In this document: positions 1 to 5,664 of the stretch, in pieces | Numbering within the stretch: the stretch's first letter is position 1 | How the letters are laid out: each line of letters starts with the position of its first letter | Assembly (NCBI GenBank): GCA_027346205.1 | Contig: DAIESR010000538.1 | Location: 1 to 6,931 of the forward strand | Reading direction: 5' to 3' | From: Beijerinckiaceae bacterium | GTDB taxonomy: Bacteria > Pseudomonadota > Alphaproteobacteria > Rhizobiales > Beijerinckiaceae | DNA: 6,931 nt | The notes under the pieces: generated by a model | The model's input: the letters and a program-made list of their open reading frames with translations, nothing else | What the model was told of the DNA's origin: nothing | Databases searched by the model: none | Program-made: the position numbers and the translations under genes

Positions 1-822
1 TACCAGGGCAAAGAATGCGGCGCTCACGAGCATGGCGCAAAAAAACGACGCGCTCTTTATAGTCAACATCGCGACGAGCAGGAGCACGGCGAGACCGGAG
101 ATGGCGCGAGATCGTCGCGGCGATGTCATGTCCTTGGTGCACAGCGCCGGGTCCCAAGAGGCAAGACCGAAGCTCGACTCGTGCAAGATGCGCTCACGCG
201 ATGCGGCGCGTACAAGGCGCGACAGATGTGTCGGGCAGGTGATGGCCAGGCGGCTTTGGAGTTCGCCGCGATAAGAGGAAAGAATCAGATGCGCGATGGC
301 GTCGCCTCGTGGCGCGGCGAGAAGATCCGCCTCTTTGCGATCCGCGAGCGGCACCAGCCCGGCATGGATCGCTTCCGGGTAGCATATTGTTGCTGCGATC
401 TGGACATCGCCGTCCACGAAGGGCAGGCGCAGATGGCGGGCCAGCGCGTGGTAGAAATGCGACTCTGAAATGCCGCCGGCCGCTAGAAGAGCTTCGTCGG
501 CATAGACGCCCTGCCGTCGCGCCATTCCGGTCGCGGCGCTGAGTGTGCTGGGCGGCACGCCGTAATGCGTAAGAAAGGCGATTTCCATCGGCCACGCATG
601 CGATGGGCGATGAGAGCCGGTGCCTGGGATGGTCGATGCGGTGGATGCTGGGTGGTGGAGCTTTGCGGCCGCATCGGCTCGGAGATGGCTCCGCGCCCCG
701 CGCGGGGCATCGGCCGGCTTCCGATGTGGCGCGCGCGGAAGCTCGCTGTTCGCACCGAGATCAGGGCGCGCTACACTCACGCCGCCGGCTCGCGCTTGGC
801 ACGGTTCACCTTGGAAAGACAT
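1..822 (-). CDS. Partial membrane glycosyltransferase (family 2), N-terminal part with GspE/MshEN-like domain
   Basis: An open minus-strand frame has no stop between 873 and the left edge, so the gene is cut by the window; 274 codons are present from the ATG at 822. From the internal Met at 588 the protein reads MEIAFLTHYGVPPSTL, then DEALLAAGGISESHFYHALA and RHLRLPFVDG. This is the helix pattern of the small GspE/MshEN N-terminal domain that precedes membrane family 2 glycosyltransferases in Rhizobiales. ITCPTHLSRLV follows. The last ~35 residues before the edge are hydrophobic (GLAVLLLVAMLTI, then SFFCAMLVSAAFFALV), consistent with two membrane helices ahead of a catalytic domain lying outside the window. 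The catalytic domain is not visible, so the glycosyltransferase call rests on recognition of the N-terminal half. The start is uncertain: 822 gives a Pro/Ala/Arg-rich, probably disordered 78-residue leader and leaves 87 bp to the divergent gene, whereas 588 starts right at the conserved domain. Neither has a strong ribosome binding site. Confidence 0.65.
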   Translation of the reverse strand, partial: MSFQGEPCQARAGGVSVARPDLGANSELPRAPHRKPADAPRGARSHLRADAAAKLHHPASTASTIPGTGSHRPSHAWPMEIAFLTHYGVPPSTLSAATGMARRQGVYADEALLAAGGISESHFYHALARHLRLPFVDGDVQIAATICYPEAIHAGLVPLADRKEADLLAAPRGDAIAHLILSSYRGELQSRLAITCPTHLSRLVRAASRERILHESSFGLASWDPALCTKDMTSPRRSRAISGLAVLLLVAMLTIKSASFFCAMLVSAAFFALV

Positions 823-897
823 GAACGCTACGCGGACTCTGGGATGGCGGAAGACGCAACGATTAAGCTTACGTCAACTTCGTCGGCGCGACAATTC

Positions 898-902
898 GGG
901 AG
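898..902 (+). promoter_or_regulatory. Ribosome binding site fixing the start of the solute-binding protein
   Basis: GGGAG lies 7 nt before the ATG at 910. The same frame is open back to 565, but those upstream codons are antisense to the glycosyltransferase gene. Only the ATG at 910 has a good Shine-Dalgarno sequence and a signal peptide directly after it. Confidence 0.6.
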
Positions 903-909
903 TGGGCCT

Positions 910-1746
910 ATGCGCCTTATGCAATTATGTTTTCTCGCGCTTGCTTTGGTTGTGGCAGCAAATGCCCAAAGCGAGCCGCGCAGTGCGGTCTTTGTCCCGA
1001 GCTTCTTCGATCCGCATCTCACTTTGAGCAAGCCGGACCTGACGGAGCTTCACAGCATCCGATTTGTGACCGAGGATGATTACCCGCCCTTCCATTTCGC
1101 TTTGCCGGACGGTTCGCTCGCGGGTTTCGACGTCGATCTCGCGCGTGCCATTTGCGAAGCGCTAAAGGTCGCTTGTACGATTCAAGTGCGACGCTTCGAT
1201 CTTCTCGCCGGCGCATTGGACTCGAACCAGGCGGACGCGCTGCTCGCCTCGCTGCGGATCGATGCGGAGAGCCGGAAGAAGTTCGATTTCACCGCGCCTT
1301 ATTACGCGACGCCCGCGCGTTTCGTCACGCTTGCCAAGAGCAAGCTCGTCGCGACACCGGAAGGGCTCGCGGGAAAGCGCGTCGGCATCATCGCGAAGAC
1401 AGCACATGAAGCCTATCTTGAGACTTTCTTTCCGAAGGTCGAACGCAAGAGCTTCGACAATCGCACGGCCTTGCGAGCGGCTTTGCGCAAGGGCGAGATC
1501 GATGCGTTGTTCGACGATGCGATCAGCTCGAGCTTTTGGCTCGCCGGCACGGATTCGCAGCGGTGCTGCGTCTTTCGAGGTGGGCCCTATACCGAGAGCC
1601 GTTTTTTCGGAGAGGGTGTCGGAATAGCGGTGAAGAAAGGCAATCACAAGCTCCGCGACGCGCTCAATTACGCGCTCGCGCAGCTGTCGGCCAAGGGCGT
1701 CTACACGGATCTTTATTTGAAATATTTTCCGATCGGCTTCTATTGA
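910..1746 (+). CDS. Periplasmic solute-binding protein, family 3 (amino-acid type), orphan
   Basis: A 278-residue secreted protein of the bacterial extracellular solute-binding family 3 (PF00497), which binds amino acids or other small polar solutes in the periplasm. Residues 1-20 (MRLMQLCFLALALVVAANAQ) form a signal peptide with probable cleavage after ANA. The fold begins with IRFVTEDDYPPFHF (about 50-63) and GSLAGFDVDLARAIC (68-82). The hallmark segment RIDAESRKKFDFTAPYY (116-132) is equivalent to the usual TPERxxxxDFTxPYY and includes an Arg likely to hold a carboxylate. LAGKRVGIIAKTAHEAYL (153-170) opens the second lobe, and DALFDDA (198-204) marks the second ligand region. C82 and C89 could form a disulfide in the periplasm, and an adjacent Cys pair lies at 219-220. 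No permease or ATPase gene for this family is adjacent, so its partner transporter, or a role as a sensor or dehydrogenase-associated binding protein, cannot be told from here. It is divergent from the glycosyltransferase gene and convergent with the SCO gene, with 39 bp between stops. Family assignment is firm; the ligand is unknown. Confidence 0.88.
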   Translation: MRLMQLCFLALALVVAANAQSEPRSAVFVPSFFDPHLTLSKPDLTELHSIRFVTEDDYPPFHFALPDGSLAGFDVDLARAICEALKVACTIQVRRFDLLAGALDSNQADALLASLRIDAESRKKFDFTAPYYATPARFVTLAKSKLVATPEGLAGKRVGIIAKTAHEAYLETFFPKVERKSFDNRTALRAALRKGEIDALFDDAISSSFWLAGTDSQRCCVFRGGPYTESRFFGEGVGIAVKKGNHKLRDALNYALAQLSAKGVYTDLYLKYFPIGFY

Positions 1747-1785
1747 CCGTGCAATGGGCATTGAGCTGCAGCGGATCTCTCGAAC

Positions 1786-2373
1786 TCAAAGATATCCTTC
1801 GAGCTCCGCCGCCGCGACTTTGGGCGGACGGTTGAGATTGAAGGCCGAAACGAAATGGCCGTCTTTATCCATTAAATAGATGATGGACGTATGGTCCATC
1901 GCATAGTCGCCGTCGGGGCCGGGCGCCTTCTTGGCATAGGCGCGATAGGCCCGCTCCACAGCCTTCGTCTGGCTCGCATCGCCGGAGAGCCCGATGATGT
2001 GCGGATCGAAGCTCGACAGATAGGTCTTCAACTCTTTGGGTGTGTCGCGCGCCGGATCGACGGTGATGAAAAGAACTTTCACCTTTGTATCGGGCCCCAT
2101 CGCCTTGAGGACTTGCGAAAGCTCGTAAAGCGTCGTCGGGCACACGTCGGGGCAATGCGTGTAGCCGAAGAAGACCAGGAAAGGGTGGCCCTTGAAATCG
2201 GCAGCGGTGACGGTTCGGCCGTCATCCGCCGTCAAGGTAAATGGCCCGCCGATGAGAGATGGCGCAGTCGTGGGCTTGCCTGGCAGGCTCATATAAGTGG
2301 CCACGCCCAAGCTGAGGAGGGCGAAGGCCAAGACTGCGACGAGAAGTGGGAGACGCGCGGATGCTGCCTTCAT
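1786..2373 (-). CDS. SCO1/SenC family copper chaperone, membrane-anchored
   Basis: A 195-residue SCO1/SenC/PrrC protein, of normal family length. These proteins have a thioredoxin fold and bind copper on the periplasmic side of the membrane, delivering it to, or reducing thiols at, the CuA site of cytochrome c oxidase. Residues about 7-29 form an N-terminal membrane helix that anchors the protein. All three metal ligands are present: C74 and C78 in HCPDVCP (73-79) and H161 in MDHTSIIYL (159-167). Other family segments are GGPFTLTADDGRTV (42-55), HPFLVFFGYTH (63-73), VLFITVDPARDTP (100-112) and YLSSFDPHIIGLSG (118-131). The ATG at 2373 is preceded by a weak AGG, and the membrane helix follows it directly. 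No oxidase genes are visible nearby. The gene points away from the metal importer operon and shares its upstream region, which contains the candidate Zur box about 67 bp before this start. Copper binding is well supported; the target enzyme is inferred from the family. Confidence 0.94.
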   Translation of the reverse strand: MKAASARLPLLVAVLAFALLSLGVATYMSLPGKPTTAPSLIGGPFTLTADDGRTVTAADFKGHPFLVFFGYTHCPDVCPTTLYELSQVLKAMGPDTKVKVLFITVDPARDTPKELKTYLSSFDPHIIGLSGDASQTKAVERAYRAYAKKAPGPDGDYAMDHTSIIYLMDKDGHFVSAFNLNRPPKVAAAELEGYL

Positions 2374-2426
2374 GCGCGCCTGATAGCGAAAAATGTCGGC
2401 GAGAAAAAGCCGGAATTCATGCCGGG

Positions 2427-2454
2427 CTTGCTTTCACATATGTAACTATATAAC
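2427..2454 (+). promoter_or_regulatory. Possible sigma-70 type promoter for the metal importer operon
   Basis: CTTGCT (2427-2432) resembles the alphaproteobacterial -35 element CTTGAC. It is separated by 16 nt from TATAAC (2449-2454), a fair -10 element that lies inside the candidate Zur box. If used, transcription would begin near 2461 and leave a leader of about 240 nt before the binding-protein gene. The match is only moderate, and the opposite strand of the same AT-rich patch could equally serve the SCO gene. Confidence 0.3.
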
Positions 2455-2456
2455 AT
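2440..2456. promoter_or_regulatory. Candidate Zur (zinc uptake regulator) operator
   Basis: ATGTAACTATATAACAT matches 14 of 17 positions of the core of the classical proteobacterial Zur box, ATGTTATAATATAACAT; the right half TATAACAT is perfect. It sits in a short AT-rich island within GC-rich DNA and is flanked by a further inverted pair, ACATA (2436-2440) and TATGT (2457-2461). It lies between the divergent SCO gene (start 2373) and the metal-binding protein gene (start 2703). Zur with bound zinc normally represses znuABC, so this position fits that role. The consensus comes from memory of the family and no matrix score was computed. Confidence 0.6.
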
Positions 2457-2598
2457 TATGTCGCGAACATTAGCGCGGGTGTTGCAGGCGAAATACAGTT
2501 CTCGCCATTGTTCTCGCTGGGGGAACGAGGCTGTTCCAAAACCGTTCGTCGGTGCCTTTCGATCACATGCTGCGACATCGTCGCGCGGCGCTAAGGAA

Positions 2599-2637
2599 GT
2601 TACATTCGAGCAAGGAAATCACATTTGAGAATGTCAC
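2599..2637. repeat. Short direct and inverted repeats upstream of the metal-binding protein gene
   Basis: TTACATTCGAG (2600-2610) and TCACATTTGAG (2619-2629) are direct repeats matching at 9 of 11 positions, 19 nt apart. GTTACATTC (2599-2607) and GAATGTCAC (2629-2637) form an inverted pair with 8 of 9 complementary, and ACATT/AATGT (2621-2625, 2630-2634) form a smaller perfect one. This could be a second operator for the importer operon, or chance structure in a non-coding leader. Apart from the Zur box and this cluster, I see nothing distinct in the 329-bp gap 2374-2702. Confidence 0.3.
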
Positions 2638-2702
2638 GTTATCGCGATTTGGCGGTGGAGCGCGCTTCGATCTCGCTTCGGGCGTCGGTCTCGGACGCGA
2701 GA

Positions 2703-3569
2703 ATGAAAAAGTTCTTCATTCTGCTCGCTTTCGCAATGTCTTTTGCGGGTCCAAATGTGGCGCGTGCCGCGGATCAAATCGCCATCGTCGCGGCCGAGAA
2801 TGTCTATGGCGATGTCGCCCGGCAAATCGGCGGTGCCGAAGTGACGGTGACGAGCATTCTCCATAATCCCGATCAAGACCCGCATCTCTTCGAGGTGAGC
2901 CCTTCGGTGGCCCGGGCCGTCTCTGGGGCACGCATCGTCGTCTATAATGGGATCGACTACGACCCATGGATGGAGAAGCTGCTTGCCGCCGCGCGCAGCT
3001 CCAGTCGCGATGTCATCGTCGTGGCCAAACTCATGGGCAAGAAGTCCGGCGACAATCCGCACATTTGGTATGATCTGCCGACGATGCAGGCTTTCGCAAA
3101 GACATTGGCGGGGGCTCTCGCCAACACCGATCCCGCGCACAGCGCCGATTATCAGAAGCGCTCGGCGCAATTTCAACAGTCGCTGCAACCGATCGAAGCG
3201 CGGATCGCCGCGCTGCGTGCGCGCTTGGCGGGGACTCCAGTGGCGGCGACCGAGCCGGTCTTCGGCTATATGCTCGACGCGCTCGGCATGGAGAGCCGCA
3301 ACCGGAAGTTTCAGCTTGCGGTGATGAACAATACCGAGCCGAGCGCCTCCGACCTCGCGGCTTTCGAGAGGGATCTCAAGGATCGCCGCGTGAAAATGTT
3401 GGTCTATAACAGTCAAGTCTCCGATCCCGTTGCTGAACGCATGTTGACGCTCGCGAAAAAATCGCATGTCGCGGTGGTGGGCGCGACGGAGACGCAGCCG
3501 CCCGGCAAGAGCTATCAGGCCTGGATGCTGAGCGAACTCGATGCCGTCGATCGGACACTGCCGAAATGA
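2703..3569 (+). CDS. znuA: Zinc/manganese ABC transporter substrate-binding protein (cluster A-I, ZnuA/TroA-like)
   Basis: A 288-residue periplasmic metal-binding protein of family PF01297 that captures the ion and delivers it to the permease encoded downstream. Residues 1-23 are a signal peptide (MKKFFILLAFAMSF... with cleavage after ARA), which decides for the ATG at 2703 over the ATG at 2631 in the same frame; GGA lies about 7 nt upstream. Likely metal ligands are H61 in DQDPHLFEVSPS, H120 in GDNPHIWYDLP, E184 in AATEPVFGYM and E263 in ATETQPPG. In ZnuA and TroA the third position is His; Glu there is known from manganese-binding PsaA. The long His/Asp-rich loop found in many ZnuA proteins is absent. 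The protein also has the NTEPSASDLAAFE and LVYNSQV segments (210-238) seen in many proteobacterial relatives. It is the first gene of a three-gene operon, 43 bp before the ATPase gene, and the candidate Zur box upstream favours zinc. The symbol is by family and context; the metal is not proven. Confidence 0.85.
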   Translation: MKKFFILLAFAMSFAGPNVARAADQIAIVAAENVYGDVARQIGGAEVTVTSILHNPDQDPHLFEVSPSVARAVSGARIVVYNGIDYDPWMEKLLAAARSSSRDVIVVAKLMGKKSGDNPHIWYDLPTMQAFAKTLAGALANTDPAHSADYQKRSAQFQQSLQPIEARIAALRARLAGTPVAATEPVFGYMLDALGMESRNRKFQLAVMNNTEPSASDLAAFERDLKDRRVKMLVYNSQVSDPVAERMLTLAKKSHVAVVGATETQPPGKSYQAWMLSELDAVDRTLPK

Positions 3570-3612
3570 CGGGGACGAAGCGCAACGGGGCCGAAGGGAT
3601 CACAAAGAGAAA

Positions 3613-4449
3613 ATGAACGCGATCGAGCTTCGCCATGTCGTTTTGACGCTCGGCGGCCGAACGGTCCTCGCCGATATCAGCCTGGATATCCCGTCCGGCA
3701 CATTCATTGGCGTGTTGGGGCCGAATGGCGCCGGCAAGACGACGCTGATGCGGGCCATTCTCGGTCTTGTGCCGCCTGACGCCGGTACCGTTCATGTCCT
3801 CGGCCGCGCGGCGACGCGCGGCAATCCCGTCATCGGCTATATGCCGCAGGTTCGTGGCACGAGTTCGGGGCTGCGGCTGAGCGGCTGGGATTTCGTCGCA
3901 AGTGCCGCGAACGGGCATCGCCTGGGCCTGCCGATTCCGAGCAAGGCGGCGCGCGCCGATATCGATCGCGCTCTCGATCTGGTGGGTGCCGCCGATCTGG
4001 GGCGCCGGCCGCTCGCCGAAATGTCGGGCGGCGAACGGCAACGCTTGCTGCTCGCTCAGACACTGATCGGCCAGCCGCAATTGCTTCTGCTCGACGAGCC
4101 GCTGATCAGCCTCGATCCTCATCGCCAGCAGGAGGTCGTCGAACTCGTCAAGGCACTTCAGCTCGAGCTGGGCATCACTGTGCTGTTCAGCGCCCATGAG
4201 TTGAACCCATTGCTCAATGCGATCGATCAGGTGCTCTCTCTCGGAGGCGGCCAAGCAGCGCTTGGCGCGGTCGAGGACGTGATCACCGGGCCGGTTCTCT
4301 CGCGGCTCTATGGGTCGGAGATCGAAGTGCTGCGTGTCCAGGGGCGGATCTTCGTGATGTCGGGGAGTCACGATATGGAGCGCGACGCGCATCTGCATGA
4401 TCATGGGCACGATCACGGCGGCGAACATATACATGCCGACCATGTTTGA
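3613..4449 (+). CDS. znuC: Metal ABC transporter ATPase with His-rich C-terminal tail (ZnuC-like)
   Basis: A 278-residue cytoplasmic ABC ATPase that powers the metal permease. All motifs are intact: Walker A GPNGAGKTT (36-44), Q-loop Q79 in GYMPQV, signature MSGGERQ (137-143), Walker B LLLLDEP (157-163), D-loop SLD (166-168) and switch H195 in FSAHE. The ATG at 3613 starts MNAIELRHV, the proper beginning of the domain; the frame is open further up to 3541, but those codons overlap the end of the binding-protein gene and look non-coding. Only a weak AGAG-type ribosome site precedes it. The last 26 residues (253-278) hold nine His in an HxHxH pattern, including LHDHGHDHGGEHIHADH. This is typical of zinc-system ATPases and probably a cytoplasmic zinc-binding or sensing tail. 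The stop codon lies 8 nt inside the permease gene, implying translational coupling. Zinc is the likeliest substrate. Confidence 0.92.
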   Translation: MNAIELRHVVLTLGGRTVLADISLDIPSGTFIGVLGPNGAGKTTLMRAILGLVPPDAGTVHVLGRAATRGNPVIGYMPQVRGTSSGLRLSGWDFVASAANGHRLGLPIPSKAARADIDRALDLVGAADLGRRPLAEMSGGERQRLLLAQTLIGQPQLLLLDEPLISLDPHRQQEVVELVKALQLELGITVLFSAHELNPLLNAIDQVLSLGGGQAALGAVEDVITGPVLSRLYGSEIEVLRVQGRIFVMSGSHDMERDAHLHDHGHDHGGEHIHADHV

Positions 4450-5245
4450 TTATGATTTCATGCGCAATGCCTTTGCCGCCGCGGCGATCGTCGCGGTGCT
4501 CGCGGGAGCGGTCGGCTATTTTCTGGTGTTGCGCAGCCAGACATTTGCCGGCCATGCGCTCGGTCACGTCGGCTTCACCGGCGCGACGGGTGCCGTCCTC
4601 ATCGGCATTGCGCCGCTCTGGGGGCTCGTGCTGGTGACGGTCGCCGCCGGAATCGGCATGGGCTTGATGGGCGAAAGGCTGGCTGAGCGCGATGTGGCTG
4701 TCGGTCTCGTCCTTGCCTTTGCGCTCGCTCTCGGCCTTCTATTTTTGCATTTCTTCACGGCCTATGCGACGCAGGCTACGACCTTGCTCTTCGGCAATGT
4801 GTTGGCCGTCGATGTGAGCACGATCTGGATCTTGCTCGGGCTCGGCGTGGCGAGCCTCGCAATGCTCGCGACGATCTCGCGTCCATTGCTTTTTGCGAGC
4901 CTGCAACCGGAACTGGCCGAAGCGAAAGGCGTATCCCTGCGGCTTTACGGGGTGCTGTTTCTGACGATCGTCGCCGTGACGACGGCCGAATGCGTGCAGA
5001 TCGTCGGCGTTCTCCTGGTTTTCGCACTGATGGTTGGGCCGGCCGCGGCCGCGCAGCAGGTGACGGGATCGGTGGCTGCGGGCGTGTTGGTCTCCGCGGC
5101 TCTGGCGCTTTGCGAAGCATGGCTCGGCATCACGCTCGCCTACTATACTGACTGGCCGAGCAGCTTTTGGATCGCCGCGCTCAGCGCCATGGCCTATGTT
5201 CTAGCCGTCCTCTCTCGGCGGCTGCGCGGCTGGCGTTTTGCCTGA
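4442..5245 (+). CDS. znuB: Metal ABC transporter permease (ZnuB-like, ABC-3 family)
   Basis: A 267-residue integral membrane permease of the ABC-3 family (PF00950), which forms the ion channel of the importer in the inner membrane. It is strongly hydrophobic with about seven to eight helices, roughly at 10-30, 48-75, 84-105, 117-145, 168-198, 209-233 and 240-257. Recognisable segments are LVLRSQTFAGHALGHVGFTG (28-47) near the first cytoplasmic loop and TTAECVQIVGVLLVFALMVG (180-199), the family's conserved late segment. The chosen start ATG 4442 (MFDYDFMRNAF) overlaps the ATPase stop by 8 bp; ATG at 4433 and 4460 are in frame and cannot be excluded, while the far upstream ATG at 4397 would lie inside the His-tail codons. 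No strong ribosome site is seen, consistent with coupled translation. It is the last gene of the operon, and no hairpin plus T-tract terminator follows. Confidence 0.92.
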   Translation: MFDYDFMRNAFAAAAIVAVLAGAVGYFLVLRSQTFAGHALGHVGFTGATGAVLIGIAPLWGLVLVTVAAGIGMGLMGERLAERDVAVGLVLAFALALGLLFLHFFTAYATQATTLLFGNVLAVDVSTIWILLGLGVASLAMLATISRPLLFASLQPELAEAKGVSLRLYGVLFLTIVAVTTAECVQIVGVLLVFALMVGPAAAAQQVTGSVAAGVLVSAALALCEAWLGITLAYYTDWPSSFWIAALSAMAYVLAVLSRRLRGWRFA

Positions 5246-5384
5246 TCTCGGCCAGCCATTTGCCTGCGCCATGAACCGATCGGTACTTCTATTGAGGGCG
5301 CGCAAAACAATATAAGGGACAGATGCCAGCGCTGCATCGCGCGAGCATATGGCGTCCCCGCCTTCCCTTCATCCTCCGGCAGGG

Positions 5385-5414
5385 CTCCCGAAATGCGCCA
5401 CCTTTCCTCGGGAG
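5385..5414. repeat. Short inverted repeat downstream of the permease gene
   Basis: CTCCCGA (5385-5391) pairs perfectly with TCGGGAG (5408-5414) around a 16-nt loop. GGCAGGG occurs on both sides as a direct repeat (5378-5384 and 5414-5420). There is no T-tract, so it is not a classical terminator; its role is unknown. Confidence 0.35.
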
Positions 5415-5432
5415 GCAGGGATTACGAGGCGC

Positions 5433-5543
5433 GAGCGTTTTCCGATCGGACGGAATCATCCGATCGAGAAGAAAACGTTCTCATTCAAAGATTTAGAGTT
5501 TCGGACGCAAAACCGGTATCCACTTTTGCTGAAACTCTAGAGC
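5433..5543. repeat. Composite extragenic palindromic repeat (two hairpins), Rhizobiales type
   Basis: The first hairpin has CGTTTTC (5436-5442) pairing with GAAAACG (5471-5477), and CGATCGGA (5443-5450) pairing with TCCGATCG (5459-5466), with a 4-nt AGAA bulge on the right arm. The flanking GAG and CTC extend it to 5433-5482. The second hairpin has TAGAGTTTC (5494-5502) pairing with GAAACTCTA (5531-5539), and inside it GCAAAA (5507-5512) pairing with TTTTGC (5524-5529) around the loop CCGGTATCCAC. The second unit, with its GCAAAACCGGTATCCAC core, resembles palindromic repeats I recall as scattered between genes in Bradyrhizobium, Methylobacterium and Beijerinckiaceae genomes. Only one copy lies in this window, so the repetitive nature rests on that recollection. 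Confidence 0.65.
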
Positions 5544-5597
5544 GATAGAAGCCGGCGCGAAGGGTGGGGCATCTGTGGGGTACCACGGGAGGCAATG

Positions 5598-5631
5598 GGT
5601 CGCATCGCCTGCTGGTAGAAGAGATGCGACC
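5598..5631 (+). repeat. Perfect 9-bp hairpin in the leader of the GTPase gene
   Basis: GGTCGCATC (5598-5606) pairs perfectly with GATGCGACC (5623-5631) around a 16-nt loop, ending 33 nt before the GTPase start. No T-tract follows, so it is not an intrinsic terminator. It could be an operator or an RNA element in the 5' leader; I do not recognise the class. Confidence 0.45.
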
Positions 5632-5654
5632 GGTCAGAGACGTCACGCGAGATC

Positions 5655-5658
5655 GGAG
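5655..5658 (+). promoter_or_regulatory. Ribosome binding site of the COG0523 GTPase gene
   Basis: GGAG lies 6 nt before the ATG at 5665. It selects this start over the open frame that extends back to 5575, because the conserved protein begins [20 protein letters not shown] directly here. Confidence 0.7.
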
Positions 5659-5664
5659 TTTGGA

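Larger units (their letters stand above)
5246..5664. other. 419-bp intergenic region with palindromes, leader of the GTPase gene
   Basis: This gap separates the permease gene from the GTPase gene. The first ~130 bp contain no clear signal beyond an AT-rich spot (AACAATATAAGG near 5308-5319). Then come a 7-bp hairpin (5385-5414), a composite two-hairpin repeat (5433-5543) and a 9-bp hairpin (5598-5631), listed separately. None is followed by a T-tract. A 57-codon frame at 5323-5496 crosses the repeat and looks non-coding. I see no second Zur-like box here. Confidence 0.5.

Noticed and set aside
194..595. Arg/Ser/His-rich 133-residue open frame on the minus strand
   Set aside because: It is out of frame with the recognisable glycosyltransferase N-terminal domain on the same strand and has no family-like sequence.
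1747..1785. Possible bidirectional terminator between the convergent stops
   Set aside because: Only a 5-bp inverted pair with a 2-nt loop (CAATG/CATTG) and no T-tract is present.
2631..2702. Upstream ATG at 2631 as start of the metal-binding protein
   Set aside because: It would add 24 charged residues before a clear signal peptide that begins at the ATG at 2703.
3376..4443. Long 355-residue minus-strand frame opposite the ATPase gene
   Set aside because: It is antisense to an ATPase with all motifs intact; its Arg/His/Ala-rich composition is a mirror of GC-rich coding sequence.
5378..5430. Possible cobalamin riboswitch before the CobW-like gene
   Set aside because: GCCACC and GGGAGGC fragments look suggestive, but the conserved B12-box and CCGCAACTG-like core are absent.
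5323..5496. 57-codon frame after an AAGGGAC ribosome-site-like sequence
   Set aside because: Its product is Arg-rich and featureless, and half of it runs through the extragenic palindromic repeat; no family resemblance.
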